From NCBI GenBank assembly GCA_934248055.1, contig CAKQKI010000004.1, positions 1 to 64,000 of the forward strand: a stretch of 64,000 nucleotides of DNA, given 5' to 3'. Position numbers and translations under genes: made by a program. The notes beneath the pieces are model-generated. The model saw only the letters and a program-made list of their open reading frames with translations. It was not told where the DNA came from and did not search any database. Within the stretch, counting starts at the first letter, position 1. Each line of letters opens with the position of its first letter. The stretch comes from an uncultured Clostridia bacterium (lineage in GTDB: Bacteria > Bacillota > Clostridia > Christensenellales > Borkfalkiaceae). This document shows positions 1 to 7,192 of this stretch, one piece after another.

Positions 1-500
1 GGACCGGTCGGGCCCGTAGGACCGACTGCGCCCGTTGCACCCGTAGCACCCGTAGCACCCGCAGGACCCGCAGGACCGGTCGGGCCCGTAGGACCGACTG
101 CGCCCGTTGCACCCGTAGCACCCGTAGCACCCGCAGGACCCGCAGGACCCGTCGGACCCGTAGGGCCGACTGCGCCCGTTGCACCCGTAGCGCCCGCAGG
201 ACCGGTCGGACCCGTAGGACCGACTGCACCCGTCGCGCCCGTAGCACCGGCAGGACCCGCAGGACCCGTGGGACCCGTCGGACCCGTAGGACCAACCGCA
301 CCCGTAGCACCCGTTGCACCCGTAGCACCGGCAGGACCCGTCGGACCCATAGGTCCCATAGGACCAACCGCGCCCGTGGCGCCTGTTAATCCCGTTAATC
401 CGATAGGTCCCATAGGACCCGTGTTACCCGTCGGACCTACAGGTCCCACGGGACCCCTTGCGCCCGTAGGACCCATAGGACCCACGGGACCGCGCGGCCC
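1..500 (-). repeat. Gly-X-Y coding tandem repeat (9-bp units, 72-bp higher-order unit)
   Basis: The DNA repeats in 9-base steps, one collagen triplet each. Bases 1-72 and 73-144 are identical copies of a 72-base (24-residue) higher unit; 145-198 and 199-261 are 54- and 63-base variants that lost one or two triplets. Towards the gene start (about 350-500) the triplets diverge (GPM, GNT, GLT, GAR). All length changes are multiples of nine, so frame and triple-helix register are kept. Such arrays expand and contract by slippage or recombination. Confidence 0.9.
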
Positions 501-611
501 GGCAGGTCCTGCGGGGCAGGTTATAACGGGTCTTTCGGCGGGACGGCAGTTATGGTTTTGTCTGTTGCGGTTTTCGCATCCGTTACCGTCGTTGCAAAAA
601 TTAAAACACAT
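1..611 (-). CDS. Collagen-like protein, 3' part missing at window edge
   Basis: Read on the minus strand, the first 611 bases form an open frame starting ATG at 611, preceded by an AAGGA site 9 bases upstream, and running off the left edge after 203 codons. About 35 residues of Cys/Asn-rich N-terminus (MCFNFCNDGNGC) come before uninterrupted Gly-X-Y triplets, mostly GPT, GPA, GAT and GAV. This is the pattern of bacterial collagen-like proteins, which in spore formers often make exosporium or surface filaments. No signal peptide is seen, which fits a protein made in the mother cell and assembled on the spore; that role is inference. The C-terminal domain is outside the window. The plus-strand proline-rich frame over the same bases is a mirror shadow. 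Confidence 0.85.
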   Translation of the reverse strand, partial: MCFNFCNDGNGCENRNRQNHNCRPAERPVITCPAGPAGPRGPVGPMGPTGARGPVGPVGPTGNTGPMGPIGLTGLTGATGAVGPMGPMGPTGPAGATGATGATGAVGPTGPTGPTGPAGPAGATGATGAVGPTGPTGPAGATGATGAVGPTGPTGPAGPAGATGATGATGAVGPTGPTGPAGPAGATGATGATGAVGPTGPTG

Positions 612-1005
612 ATTTTGTTTTCCTTATATTTATTACCGCTCGAATACCCTAAAAAGGAGCAGTCGATGCGGCTATTTCATTATACGCTTTTATCTGTTTT
701 AAAGTTACGGCATAAGAATTACAAATATGTCGTTTTTTCGCACGAAACGGCTCATAAACTCTTTACGGCAAGTTTTCAACTTCTTTGATTGCGGAATATA
801 ATAAGTTGTAGACCCTTGCGGGCGGGTTTAATTCTTAGCGAAAATCAATCGCTTGTGGCTATGATTATGCGTTATTTACGCTTACCCGGTTTGACAAGTC
901 GGATAAAATATAGTAAAATAAACGTTCGGGATTAAAATCCGACGCATTCGTCGGCTTATGTTTTTGATTGATAATCGTTTTGAGTTTAAATTACAAGGAG
1001 ATTAA
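612..1005. other. Intergenic region between divergent genes
   Basis: This 394-base gap holds the upstream regions of the collagen-like gene (a TATAAT-like box on the minus strand at 679-684) and of the MFS gene (promoter at 891-919, small hairpin CCGACG/CGTCGG at 939-954). Bases 846-861 match the right end of the palindromic element at 53538-53819 exactly over 16 bases, suggesting a decayed remnant. No convincing gene is seen; the two short plus-strand frames here look like chance. Confidence 0.5.
891..919 (+). promoter_or_regulatory. Sigma-A-type promoter of the MFS gene
   Basis: TTGACA (891-896), a 17-base spacer and TAAAAT (914-919). Transcription would start near 926, giving a leader of about 80 bases with a hairpin (939-954) and then the AAGGAG ribosome site before ATG 1006. 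Confidence 0.75.
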
Positions 1006-2214
1006 ATGAGTAACAAATACGAAAAAACCGTAACGGCATGTTGCGTGGGATACATAGTTCAGGCTGTTGTAAACAATTTATTTCCGTTGCTTTTCGTTTA
1101 TTTCAACGAGCAATATAAAATACCGCTTTATCTTATATCGATAATTACCGCCTATAATTTCGGGCTTCAGATACTCGTGGACTCGGCTTCCGCTTCAGTG
1201 GTTTTAAAACTCGGTTACAGAAAAACGGCGATTTTATCCGCCGCGCTTGCGGGTCTCGGACTGGCGGTAGGCGGTCTTACTCCTTACGTTTTCAAAGGTT
1301 ACGCTTCGATTTACGCGGGAATAATGACGGCGGTAACTCTCATGGCTGTCGGCGGGGGAGTGATGGAAGTGATTTTAAGTCCGCTGATAGAAGCGTTGCC
1401 CGTTGAAAACAAGGCTGCCAAAATGAGTTTTTTACACTCGTTCTATTGCGTCGGGCATATACTCGTCGTTCTTGCGGCAACGGGGTTTTTCAACGTTTTC
1501 GGAATAGAGAAATGGACTATTTGTTCTTTTGCTCTTATAATCGTTCCCGTTATAGACGTAATTTTATTTTTAAAATGTCCCATAGTATCGCCCGAAGGCG
1601 ACGAAAAACCCGTCGGCAGAGGCAAATTGTTCACGAACAAAACTTTCGTTCTGTTTTTTATTCTTATGTTTGCCGCGGGCGCGGCGGAACAGGCCATTGC
1701 TCAATGGATAAGTTATTTTGCCGAAAAGGGACTTAACATAAACAAATCGGCAGGCGATCTGGTCGGCGGCTGCGCGTTCGCGTTCGGAATGTTTTTATCG
1801 AGAATACTTTTCGGAACGGTCGGCAAAAAGCGCGGCTTTAATATAAGAAAAAGCGTGGTTATATGCGGCGTATGCCTTACCGCGTGTTACGTTCTTGCGG
1901 TATTTTCTCCGCTTGCGGAATTATCTCTCGTCGCGCTCGGCGCGGGCGGTTTTTTCGTGGGGATAATGTGGCCGGGCATTTATTCCATTGCGGGCGAAAC
2001 TTTTCACAGCGGCGGAACGGTAATGTTTTCGATGCTTGCGCTCGGCGGCGACGTCGGCTGCACGGCGGGACCGTCGCTCGTAGGGCTTATATCTTCCGCG
2101 GCGGATATTAAAACGGGACTTTTGTTTGCGGCGGCGTTCCCGATGATAATAACTGTCGGAGCGATTATTCTTATAGGCAAAGAAAAAAACGGCGGATTGA
2201 ATAAAGAACTGTAA
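1006..2214 (+). CDS. Major facilitator superfamily transporter
   Basis: 402 residues, almost entirely hydrophobic segments consistent with twelve transmembrane helices in two halves. The loop after helix 2 (residues about 62-76, DSASASVVLKLGYRKT) is in the place of MFS motif A, and a related GKKRGF loop sits in the second half. ATG 1006 is preceded by AAGGAG. It stands alone between its own promoter and that of gapA. Substrate cannot be told from sequence; the fold resembles MFS groups that carry sugars or organic anions. Confidence 0.8.
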   Translation: MSNKYEKTVTACCVGYIVQAVVNNLFPLLFVYFNEQYKIPLYLISIITAYNFGLQILVDSASASVVLKLGYRKTAILSAALAGLGLAVGGLTPYVFKGYASIYAGIMTAVTLMAVGGGVMEVILSPLIEALPVENKAAKMSFLHSFYCVGHILVVLAATGFFNVFGIEKWTICSFALIIVPVIDVILFLKCPIVSPEGDEKPVGRGKLFTNKTFVLFFILMFAAGAAEQAIAQWISYFAEKGLNINKSAGDLVGGCAFAFGMFLSRILFGTVGKKRGFNIRKSVVICGVCLTACYVLAVFSPLAELSLVALGAGGFFVGIMWPGIYSIAGETFHSGGTVMFSMLALGGDVGCTAGPSLVGLISSAADIKTGLLFAAAFPMIITVGAIILIGKEKNGGLNKEL

Positions 2215-2280
2215 AAGCGGCTCGGAAATTCAGTTCGTTATAACTAATTTAAATTAAATTCACAAACGATTGAAAATCGG

Positions 2281-2310
2281 TTGACTTAAAGGATAAAAAA
2301 ATTGTATAAT
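2281..2310 (+). promoter_or_regulatory. Promoter of gapA
   Basis: TTGACT (2281-2286), 18-base spacer, perfect TATAAT (2305-2310). The start point would be near 2317, giving a leader of about 75 bases with a small GC-rich hairpin around 2330-2348. Confidence 0.8.
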
Positions 2311-2393
2311 AGCGGCGTAGGTTGAAAAACCGCGCGTTTTTGCGCGCAAATAAGTTAAAAATTTAACGAACAGTTAATTTGGAGGATTTAATT

Positions 2394-3449
2394 ATGGCAA
2401 ATGTAAAAGTTGCAATCAACGGTTTTGGTCGTATAGGTCGTCTTGCTTTCAGACAGATGTTCGACGCCGAAGGTTATGAAGTTGTCGCAATCAACGATTT
2501 GACAAGCCCCAAGATGCTTGCTCACCTTCTTAAATACGACACCATGCAGGGTAACTACGCAAGAACTCACGAAGTTACTTATAAAGATTCCGTTTTAGGT
2601 GAAGACGGTAAGACGGTCGTCGTTCCCGGTTCTATAACCGTTGACGGTAAAGAAATCACCATCTACGCTTGCCCGAAGGCTCAGGATCTTCCCTGGGGCG
2701 AACTTAAGGTAGACGTTGTCCTTGAATGTACCGGTTTTTATACGTCCAAGGCAAAAGCGCAGGCTCATATCGACGCAGGCGCGAAGAAAGTCGTTATTTC
2801 CGCTCCCGCAGGCAACGACCTTCCCACTATCGTTTACAACGTAAACCACAAAACTCTTAAAAAAGAAGACAATATCATATCGGCTGCTTCCTGCACCACG
2901 AACTGCCTTGCTCCTATGGCGAAAGCGCTTAACGATTACGCTCCCATTCAGTCGGGCATTATGACCACCGTTCACGCTTACACGGGCGATCAGATGATTC
3001 TTGACGGTCCGCAGAGAAAGGGCGATCTCAGAAGATCGAGAGCGGGCGCGATGAATATCGTTCCCAACTCCACGGGCGCTGCAAAGGCTATAGGTCTTGT
3101 TATTCCCGAACTTAACGGCAAACTTATAGGTTCCGCTCAACGCGTACCCACCGCTACGGGTTCCACCACTATTCTTATTGCGGTAGTAAAGGGTAAAGAC
3201 GTAACCAAAGAAGGTATCAACGCGGCTATGAAGGCTCAGGAAACGGAATCTTTCGGCTACAACACCGACGAAATCGTTTCTTCCGACGTTATCGGTATGA
3301 GATACGGCTCGCTTTTCGACGCTACTCAGACCATGGTTTCTAAAATCGACGACGATACCTATCAGGTTCAGGTTGTTTCCTGGTACGACAACGAAAATTC
3401 TTACACTTCTCAGATGGTAAGGACTATCAAGTATTTCGCAGAAATCTAA
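2394..3449 (+). CDS. gapA: Glyceraldehyde-3-phosphate dehydrogenase
   Basis: 351 residues, slightly longer than the usual 335-340. It converts glyceraldehyde-3-phosphate, NAD and phosphate to 1,3-bisphosphoglycerate in glycolysis. The N-terminal Rossmann motif is NGFGRIGR (residues 9-16); the catalytic motif SCTTNCLAP places the active cysteine near residue 167, followed by HAYTGDQ with the catalytic histidine and the C-terminal WYDNENSY. The start is ATG 2394 after GGAGG; the frame extends upstream to a TTG at 2379 but that overlaps the ribosome site. It is monocistronic with its own promoter and terminator, as expected for a highly expressed gene. Confidence 0.97.
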   Translation: MANVKVAINGFGRIGRLAFRQMFDAEGYEVVAINDLTSPKMLAHLLKYDTMQGNYARTHEVTYKDSVLGEDGKTVVVPGSITVDGKEITIYACPKAQDLPWGELKVDVVLECTGFYTSKAKAQAHIDAGAKKVVISAPAGNDLPTIVYNVNHKTLKKEDNIISAASCTTNCLAPMAKALNDYAPIQSGIMTTVHAYTGDQMILDGPQRKGDLRRSRAGAMNIVPNSTGAAKAIGLVIPELNGKLIGSAQRVPTATGSTTILIAVVKGKDVTKEGINAAMKAQETESFGYNTDEIVSSDVIGMRYGSLFDATQTMVSKIDDDTYQVQVVSWYDNENSYTSQMVRTIKYFAEI

Positions 3450-3502
3450 GCGCTGAAAATCGCTTTCGGGCTTAACCCGTACGGATTTTTATCGATTACT
3501 TT

Positions 3503-3531
3503 AAGAACGGCAGTTTTGCCGTTCTTTTTTT
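3503..3531 (+). terminator. Rho-independent terminator of gapA
   Basis: Perfect 10-bp stem AAGAACGGCA / TGCCGTTCTT (3503-3512 / 3517-3526) with a GTTT loop, followed by five more T. Confidence 0.93.
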
Positions 3532-3543
3532 GCGTTTAAAAAA

Positions 3544-3842
3544 TATAGGGATTCCACTCGTCATCACTAATTACCGAAAAGGCGTCTTTTTCGCCATTTT
3601 CCGCGACCGTTCGGGCGCAGTACGTCCAGTACAGCAACCCTCACGTTCGCAAAAAATCATCAAAAAATGCGCTCTTTTCGGTGCGAAGCATTTTTGCGGA
3701 TGAGAAACCGACCGCATTGCGGCTCGTTTAGGCAAGGCAAACGCCCGAAGTTGTACTTGCCGTACTACGAGCGGCGTTTAACGCCGCATAAATCGGTTTA
3801 TCACCGCAAAAATAACTATTGATGACGAATGGAATCCCTATA
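3544..3842. mobile_element. Palindromic non-coding element with 23-bp terminal inverted repeats (element 1)
   Basis: A 299-base stretch bounded by 23-base inverted repeats, 3544-3566 (starting TATAGGGATTCCA) and 3820-3842, with one mismatch. It holds no plausible gene. The interior contains AAAAAATCATC followed by A-rich sequence and GCG (3651-3672), a motif also found in the elements at 53538 and 53886. Size, ends and TA at both tips resemble a miniature inverted-repeat element of the TA-target type, but the different outer repeats in related copies argue against a simple MITE family. It lies between the gapA terminator and the promoter of the next gene. The next gene's frame extends upstream into the right repeat. 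Confidence 0.6.
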
Positions 3843-3887
3843 GTTGCAGGCGGTAATGTGAAAGTTAAAAAAAACGTCGATATATGT

Positions 3888-3916
3888 TTGATTTCGCGGG
3901 CGGGTTTTGATATAAT
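3888..3916 (+). promoter_or_regulatory. Promoter giving a predicted leaderless mRNA (DUF1846 gene)
   Basis: TTGATT (3888-3893), 17-base spacer, TATAAT (3911-3916). Only seven bases (ATACAGT) separate the -10 box from ATG 3924, so the start point would coincide with the start codon. No Shine-Dalgarno is present. Confidence 0.7.
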
Positions 3917-3923
3917 ATACAGT

Positions 3924-5408
3924 ATGAACAGAACGGGATTCGACAGTGAAAAATATCTGTCCGTACAAACTGAAAAAATACTCGAACGAATAAACGATTT
4001 CGGCGGTAAATTATACCTTGAATTCGGCGGTAAACTTTTTGACGATTTTCACGCTTCGCGCGTGTTGCCGGGATTTGCGCCCGACAATAAAATCAAAATG
4101 TTATCCAAACTTAAAGACAGGGCCGAGATAGTTATCGTGATAAACGCCGCGGATATTGCCAAAAATAAGGTTCGCGCGGATCTCGGAATAACTTACGACG
4201 TAGACGTTCTTCGTTTAATCGACGTTTTCAGGGGTTACGGGTTGTACGTCGGAAGCGTTGTATTATCGCAATTCGAAAAGACAAACGAACCCGCCGTAAA
4301 ATTCAAAAAGAAACTCGAAAAATTAGGGCTTAAAGTTTATCAGCATTATCGGATAAACGGTTATCCGAACAACGTTCCGCTTATTATCAGCGACGACGGT
4401 TACGGAAAGAACGAATACGTTGAAACCACCCGCGATTTAGTGGTGGTAACGGCTCCCGGACCCGGCAGCGGTAAAATGGCAACGTGTTTATCGCAACTCT
4501 ATCACGACTTTAAACGCGGAATCAAGGCGGGCTATGCCAAATACGAAACGTTTCCCGTTTGGAATTTACCCCTGAAACACCCCGTGAACGTTGCTTACGA
4601 AGCGGCTACCGCGGATTTGAACGACGTTAACATGATAGACCCGTGGCACCTTGCCGCTTACGGCGTGACCACCGTCAATTATAATCGCGACGTTGAAATT
4701 TTCCCCGTGCTTAACACATTGTTTGAAAAACTTATGGGAACTTCGCCTTATAAATCGCCGACGGATATGGGCGTTAATATGGCGGGATTTGCAATTTCCG
4801 ACGACGAAATTTGCTGTAAGGCTTCGAAACAGGAAATAATCCGCAGGTATTTCAAGGCTCTTGAAGACGAAAGGCGCAACAATTTGGAACCGCACGAATC
4901 CGAAAAAATTCTTCTTCTTATGAATTCTTTGGGAATAACCGTGGAAGACAGGGCAGTTTACGTTGCCTGCGTTAAAAAGCAAAAAGCGGTGAAAGTTCCC
5001 GTCAGCGCGATAGAATTGTCAGACGGTACCGTAATAACGGGCAAAACGAGCGAACTTTTCGAAAGTCAGAGCGCGATGATATTAAACGCTCTTAAACATC
5101 TCGCACATATTCCCGACGACGTTAAACTCCTTCTTCCCGAACGCATAATTCCGATAACCGAACTGAAAGTAAATTATCTTAAAAGTCAGACGCCGAGACT
5201 TCATATCGACGAAACGCTTATCGCTCTTTCTTCGAGTTGTTCGGAAAACGAAAATGCCGCGCGCGCGATTGAGCAACTTAAAAATCTTAACGGCGCGGAA
5301 GTGCATACTTCGGTAATTTTACCGCATATCGACGTTAAAATGTTCCGTAAACTTGGAATAAATCAGACGAGCAGTCCCGTTTACGAAGAAAAAATACCCA
5401 AATTATAA
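3924..5408 (+). CDS. DUF1846 family protein
   Basis: 494 residues, full length for DUF1846 (PF08903), conserved in Firmicutes. The N-terminus (FDSEKYLSVQTEKILERI), the TAPGPGSGKMATCLSQLYHD stretch with its P-loop-like GPGSGK, the NVAYEAATADLNDVNMIDP block and DMGVNMAGFAISDDE all match the family as I recall it. Biochemical function is not established; the glycine-rich motif suggests nucleotide binding. The frame is open up to 3819, but the first 35 codons lie partly in element 1 and in the promoter, so ATG 3924 at the expected family N-terminus is chosen. It has its own promoter and is apparently monocistronic. Confidence 0.88.
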   Translation: MNRTGFDSEKYLSVQTEKILERINDFGGKLYLEFGGKLFDDFHASRVLPGFAPDNKIKMLSKLKDRAEIVIVINAADIAKNKVRADLGITYDVDVLRLIDVFRGYGLYVGSVVLSQFEKTNEPAVKFKKKLEKLGLKVYQHYRINGYPNNVPLIISDDGYGKNEYVETTRDLVVVTAPGPGSGKMATCLSQLYHDFKRGIKAGYAKYETFPVWNLPLKHPVNVAYEAATADLNDVNMIDPWHLAAYGVTTVNYNRDVEIFPVLNTLFEKLMGTSPYKSPTDMGVNMAGFAISDDEICCKASKQEIIRRYFKALEDERRNNLEPHESEKILLLMNSLGITVEDRAVYVACVKKQKAVKVPVSAIELSDGTVITGKTSELFESQSAMILNALKHLAHIPDDVKLLLPERIIPITELKVNYLKSQTPRLHIDETLIALSSSCSENENAARAIEQLKNLNGAEVHTSVILPHIDVKMFRKLGINQTSSPVYEEKIPKL

Positions 5409-5410
5409 AA

Positions 5411-5526
5411 TACGCTTAGCCCTGAAACGCACGGGTTGCGTCAGGCAAAAATAATTTAAGCCTTGTAAAAACGCCGAAGTTTACGCGATTTTTGCAAGGC
5501 TCGTATTATCACGTAAGCGTTTTTTA
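5411..5526 (+). repeat. Nested palindromes with the TTTACGCG core, possible terminator
   Basis: An outer stem ACGCTTA (5412-5418) / TAAGCGT (5514-5520) is followed by a T run, and an inner hairpin (5459-5501) pairs AGCCTTG with CAAGGCT around the core CGCCGAAGTTTACGCG. The same core, with the preceding TTTAAGCCTTG, recurs at 43155 and 53910. It may end transcription of the DUF1846 gene and is also a member of the dispersed palindrome family. Confidence 0.6.
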
Positions 5527-5533
5527 AAAAAAA

Positions 5534-5563
5534 TGAGAAATTTAAGCGATGTAAATCGTATAT
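5534..5563 (+). promoter_or_regulatory. Putative ECF-sigma promoter of the sigma/anti-sigma operon
   Basis: A 30-base block, TGAGAA (5534-5539), 17 bases, CGTATA (5557-5562), matches the block at 7117-7146 upstream of the lipoprotein gene at 24 of 30 positions with no gaps. ECF factors commonly use a GAA-type -35 and a CGT-type -10 and activate their own operons. The ATG lies eight bases after the -10, so this mRNA too may be leaderless. Confidence 0.6.
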
Positions 5564-5570
5564 TAAACGA

Positions 5571-6089
5571 ATGAGTATAAAAATAAATTTTATTCTGAAT
5601 AAACTTAAAGAAGGTAAAAAAGATTATTTCGACGAGTTTTATAATCTTACTAAAGCAGCCGTTTTTTATACTGTAAAAAAATATCTTAAAGCCGATTACG
5701 CGGCGGAAGATATTATGCAGGAAACGTATATTTCTTTTCTTGAAAATCTGCGCGGCGTAAAAGGCGATCCCGTTCCGTACCTTATAACGATAGCAAAAAA
5801 CAAATCTCTCGATTATCTTAAAAAAGAAAGTAAAATAGACAGAACCGACGATATAGGCGATTTATCTCTCAGCATGGAAGACACGAAAAAATCGGAATTC
5901 GTTCTTCTTGATTTATGCAGGCGGAAACTGAACGACGAAGATTTTAAAATTCTCGAACTGTCGGTCGTTTACGGATATAAAAGAGTTGAAGTCGCAAAAA
6001 TGCTGGATAAACCCGTTTCTACCGTAAACAGGCGATATAACGACATACTTAAAAAGTTAAAAACGTTTTATAAGGAGGCGTATTTATGA
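5571..6089 (+). CDS. ECF-type RNA polymerase sigma factor
   Basis: 172 residues with the two-domain build of extracytoplasmic-function sigma factors. Region 2 spans about residues 18-85 (DYAAEDIMQETYISFLENL, with the acidic stretch typical of region 2.2, then PYLITIAKNKSLDYLKKE). Region 4 spans about 115-168 (LNDEDFKILELSVVYGYKRVEVA, then the helix-turn-helix KPVSTVNRRYNDILKKLK). No Shine-Dalgarno is visible; ATG 5571 follows a CGTATATT box by six bases. The stop overlaps the next gene's start (ATGA), so sigma factor and downstream membrane protein are translationally coupled, the usual arrangement for sigma and anti-sigma. Confidence 0.88.
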   Translation: MSIKINFILNKLKEGKKDYFDEFYNLTKAAVFYTVKKYLKADYAAEDIMQETYISFLENLRGVKGDPVPYLITIAKNKSLDYLKKESKIDRTDDIGDLSLSMEDTKKSEFVLLDLCRRKLNDEDFKILELSVVYGYKRVEVAKMLDKPVSTVNRRYNDILKKLKTFYKEAYL

Positions 6090-7072
6090 AAGAAATCAAA
6101 AAACTTAAAAACGAAATTTATGAAAACGCTCCCGAACTTCAGGAAAAAATAAAGGCGGGGGTAAACTGGGAACGCATAGCGGAAAATAGCGAAAATCCCT
6201 ATGAAAAGTCGCGCAAAATTCTTTTTAAAAGAATTATTCCGTCACTTTCTGCGGCTTGTCTTGCCGTTATCGCAGTCGTTTCGGTTTTATTTAACTCGTT
6301 TAAAAAACCCGCTGAAACTTTCAGTTACGACGTTATTATAAGCGTTAATCCGTGCGTTGCGTTTACGGTTGATAAAAACGATACCGTCACCATGCAGCGC
6401 GGAATGAACGAAGACGGGTCAAAAATTCTTATAAATACCGATTATAAAGGCAAAAGCATCGAAGCGGCAACGGAAGGCGTTATCGCCGAAATGATAAAAT
6501 GCGGAATTATAAACAACAAAACGAACGTGGGAATTTCGGCAAATAAGCACGGCACGAAAATCGTTGAAGAAAGCAAATTGAATGCGGTTGAAAGGTTTAT
6601 ATACAAAGCCTTTGAAAATTCGGGCGTAACGGGCGCGCAGGCGGTATGTTTAAGCGATAGCGATATTGACGAAATCGAAGACTATTACGATAAAAACAAA
6701 CACAAATTATCTGAAGAAGAGAAGTTGTTTATAGAAGAGTTTTATAAAAATCTTACAATAGCCGTAGAAGAAAAAATCAATGATATTGAAAATCTTATAA
6801 AAGAACTTAAACCTTATAAGAAGTATAAATTCAAAGATTTAAGCGAAGAATTAAATATAAAAGTAAACGATTTTTGCAAAAAGTACCGCTATAACGAAAA
6901 TATAGACGAGATCGAAGAATTTATCGAATACCTTGAAGAGAACAAAGAAGATCTCGAAGAAGGACTCGAAGAAATTAAAGACGCGAAATCCGACGGCGAT
7001 TACGGCGAAGCGATAGAAGAAATGGCGGAACTTTTAAAAGAAAAACTTTTTTCCGAAAAAGACGGCGACTGA
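6086..7072 (+). CDS. RsgI-like transmembrane anti-sigma factor
   Basis: 328 residues. A short cytoplasmic N-terminus (1-49, probably binding the sigma factor) is followed by one membrane helix (about 50-69). The extracytoplasmic part begins YDVIISVNPCVAFTVDKNDTV and continues with an LNEDGxxIL-like stretch: this is the SEA-like juxtamembrane domain of RsgI proteins, in which autoproteolysis occurs at the Asn-Pro bond (here N88-P89). The remainder (about 180-328) is acidic, Glu/Lys-rich and helical, perhaps a coiled coil that senses or binds something outside. Known RsgI proteins pair with SigI; here the partner is an ECF-type factor. The assignment rests on the NP motif and its surroundings, not on a search. 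Confidence 0.75.
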   Translation: MKEIKKLKNEIYENAPELQEKIKAGVNWERIAENSENPYEKSRKILFKRIIPSLSAACLAVIAVVSVLFNSFKKPAETFSYDVIISVNPCVAFTVDKNDTVTMQRGMNEDGSKILINTDYKGKSIEAATEGVIAEMIKCGIINNKTNVGISANKHGTKIVEESKLNAVERFIYKAFENSGVTGAQAVCLSDSDIDEIEDYYDKNKHKLSEEEKLFIEEFYKNLTIAVEEKINDIENLIKELKPYKKYKFKDLSEELNIKVNDFCKKYRYNENIDEIEEFIEYLEENKEDLEEGLEEIKDAKSDGDYGEAIEEMAELLKEKLFSEKDGD

Positions 7073-7116
7073 CTAAAAACCGTCTGAAAAAATTATTTTT
7101 AAAAAATCTTTTAAAG

Positions 7117-7146
7117 TGAGAATTTTAACGGCTTTAAATCGTATGT
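7117..7146 (+). promoter_or_regulatory. Second copy of the ECF-sigma promoter motif, before the lipoprotein gene
   Basis: TGAGAA (7117-7122), 17 bases, CGTATG (7140-7145). It aligns without gaps with 5534-5563 (24 of 30 identical, including TAAATCGTAT). A start near 7152 would give a leader of about 40 bases ending in the AAGGAG site of the gene at 7193. Confidence 0.6.
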
Positions 7147-7192
7147 AAGGTGAAAGGGGGCGGGAAAGCCCCGCAAATAAGGAGATTTTATT

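Noticed and set aside
268..702. Plus-strand proline-rich frame (GPVGPTAPVAP...)
   Set aside because: It is the mirror of the minus-strand Gly-X-Y collagen gene. The minus frame has Gly at every third position, a ribosome site and a sensible N-terminus; the plus frame has none.
3819..3923. Longer start for the DUF1846 protein
   Set aside because: The extra 35 codons run through the inverted repeat of element 1 and the promoter, and the family begins at the residues encoded from 3924.
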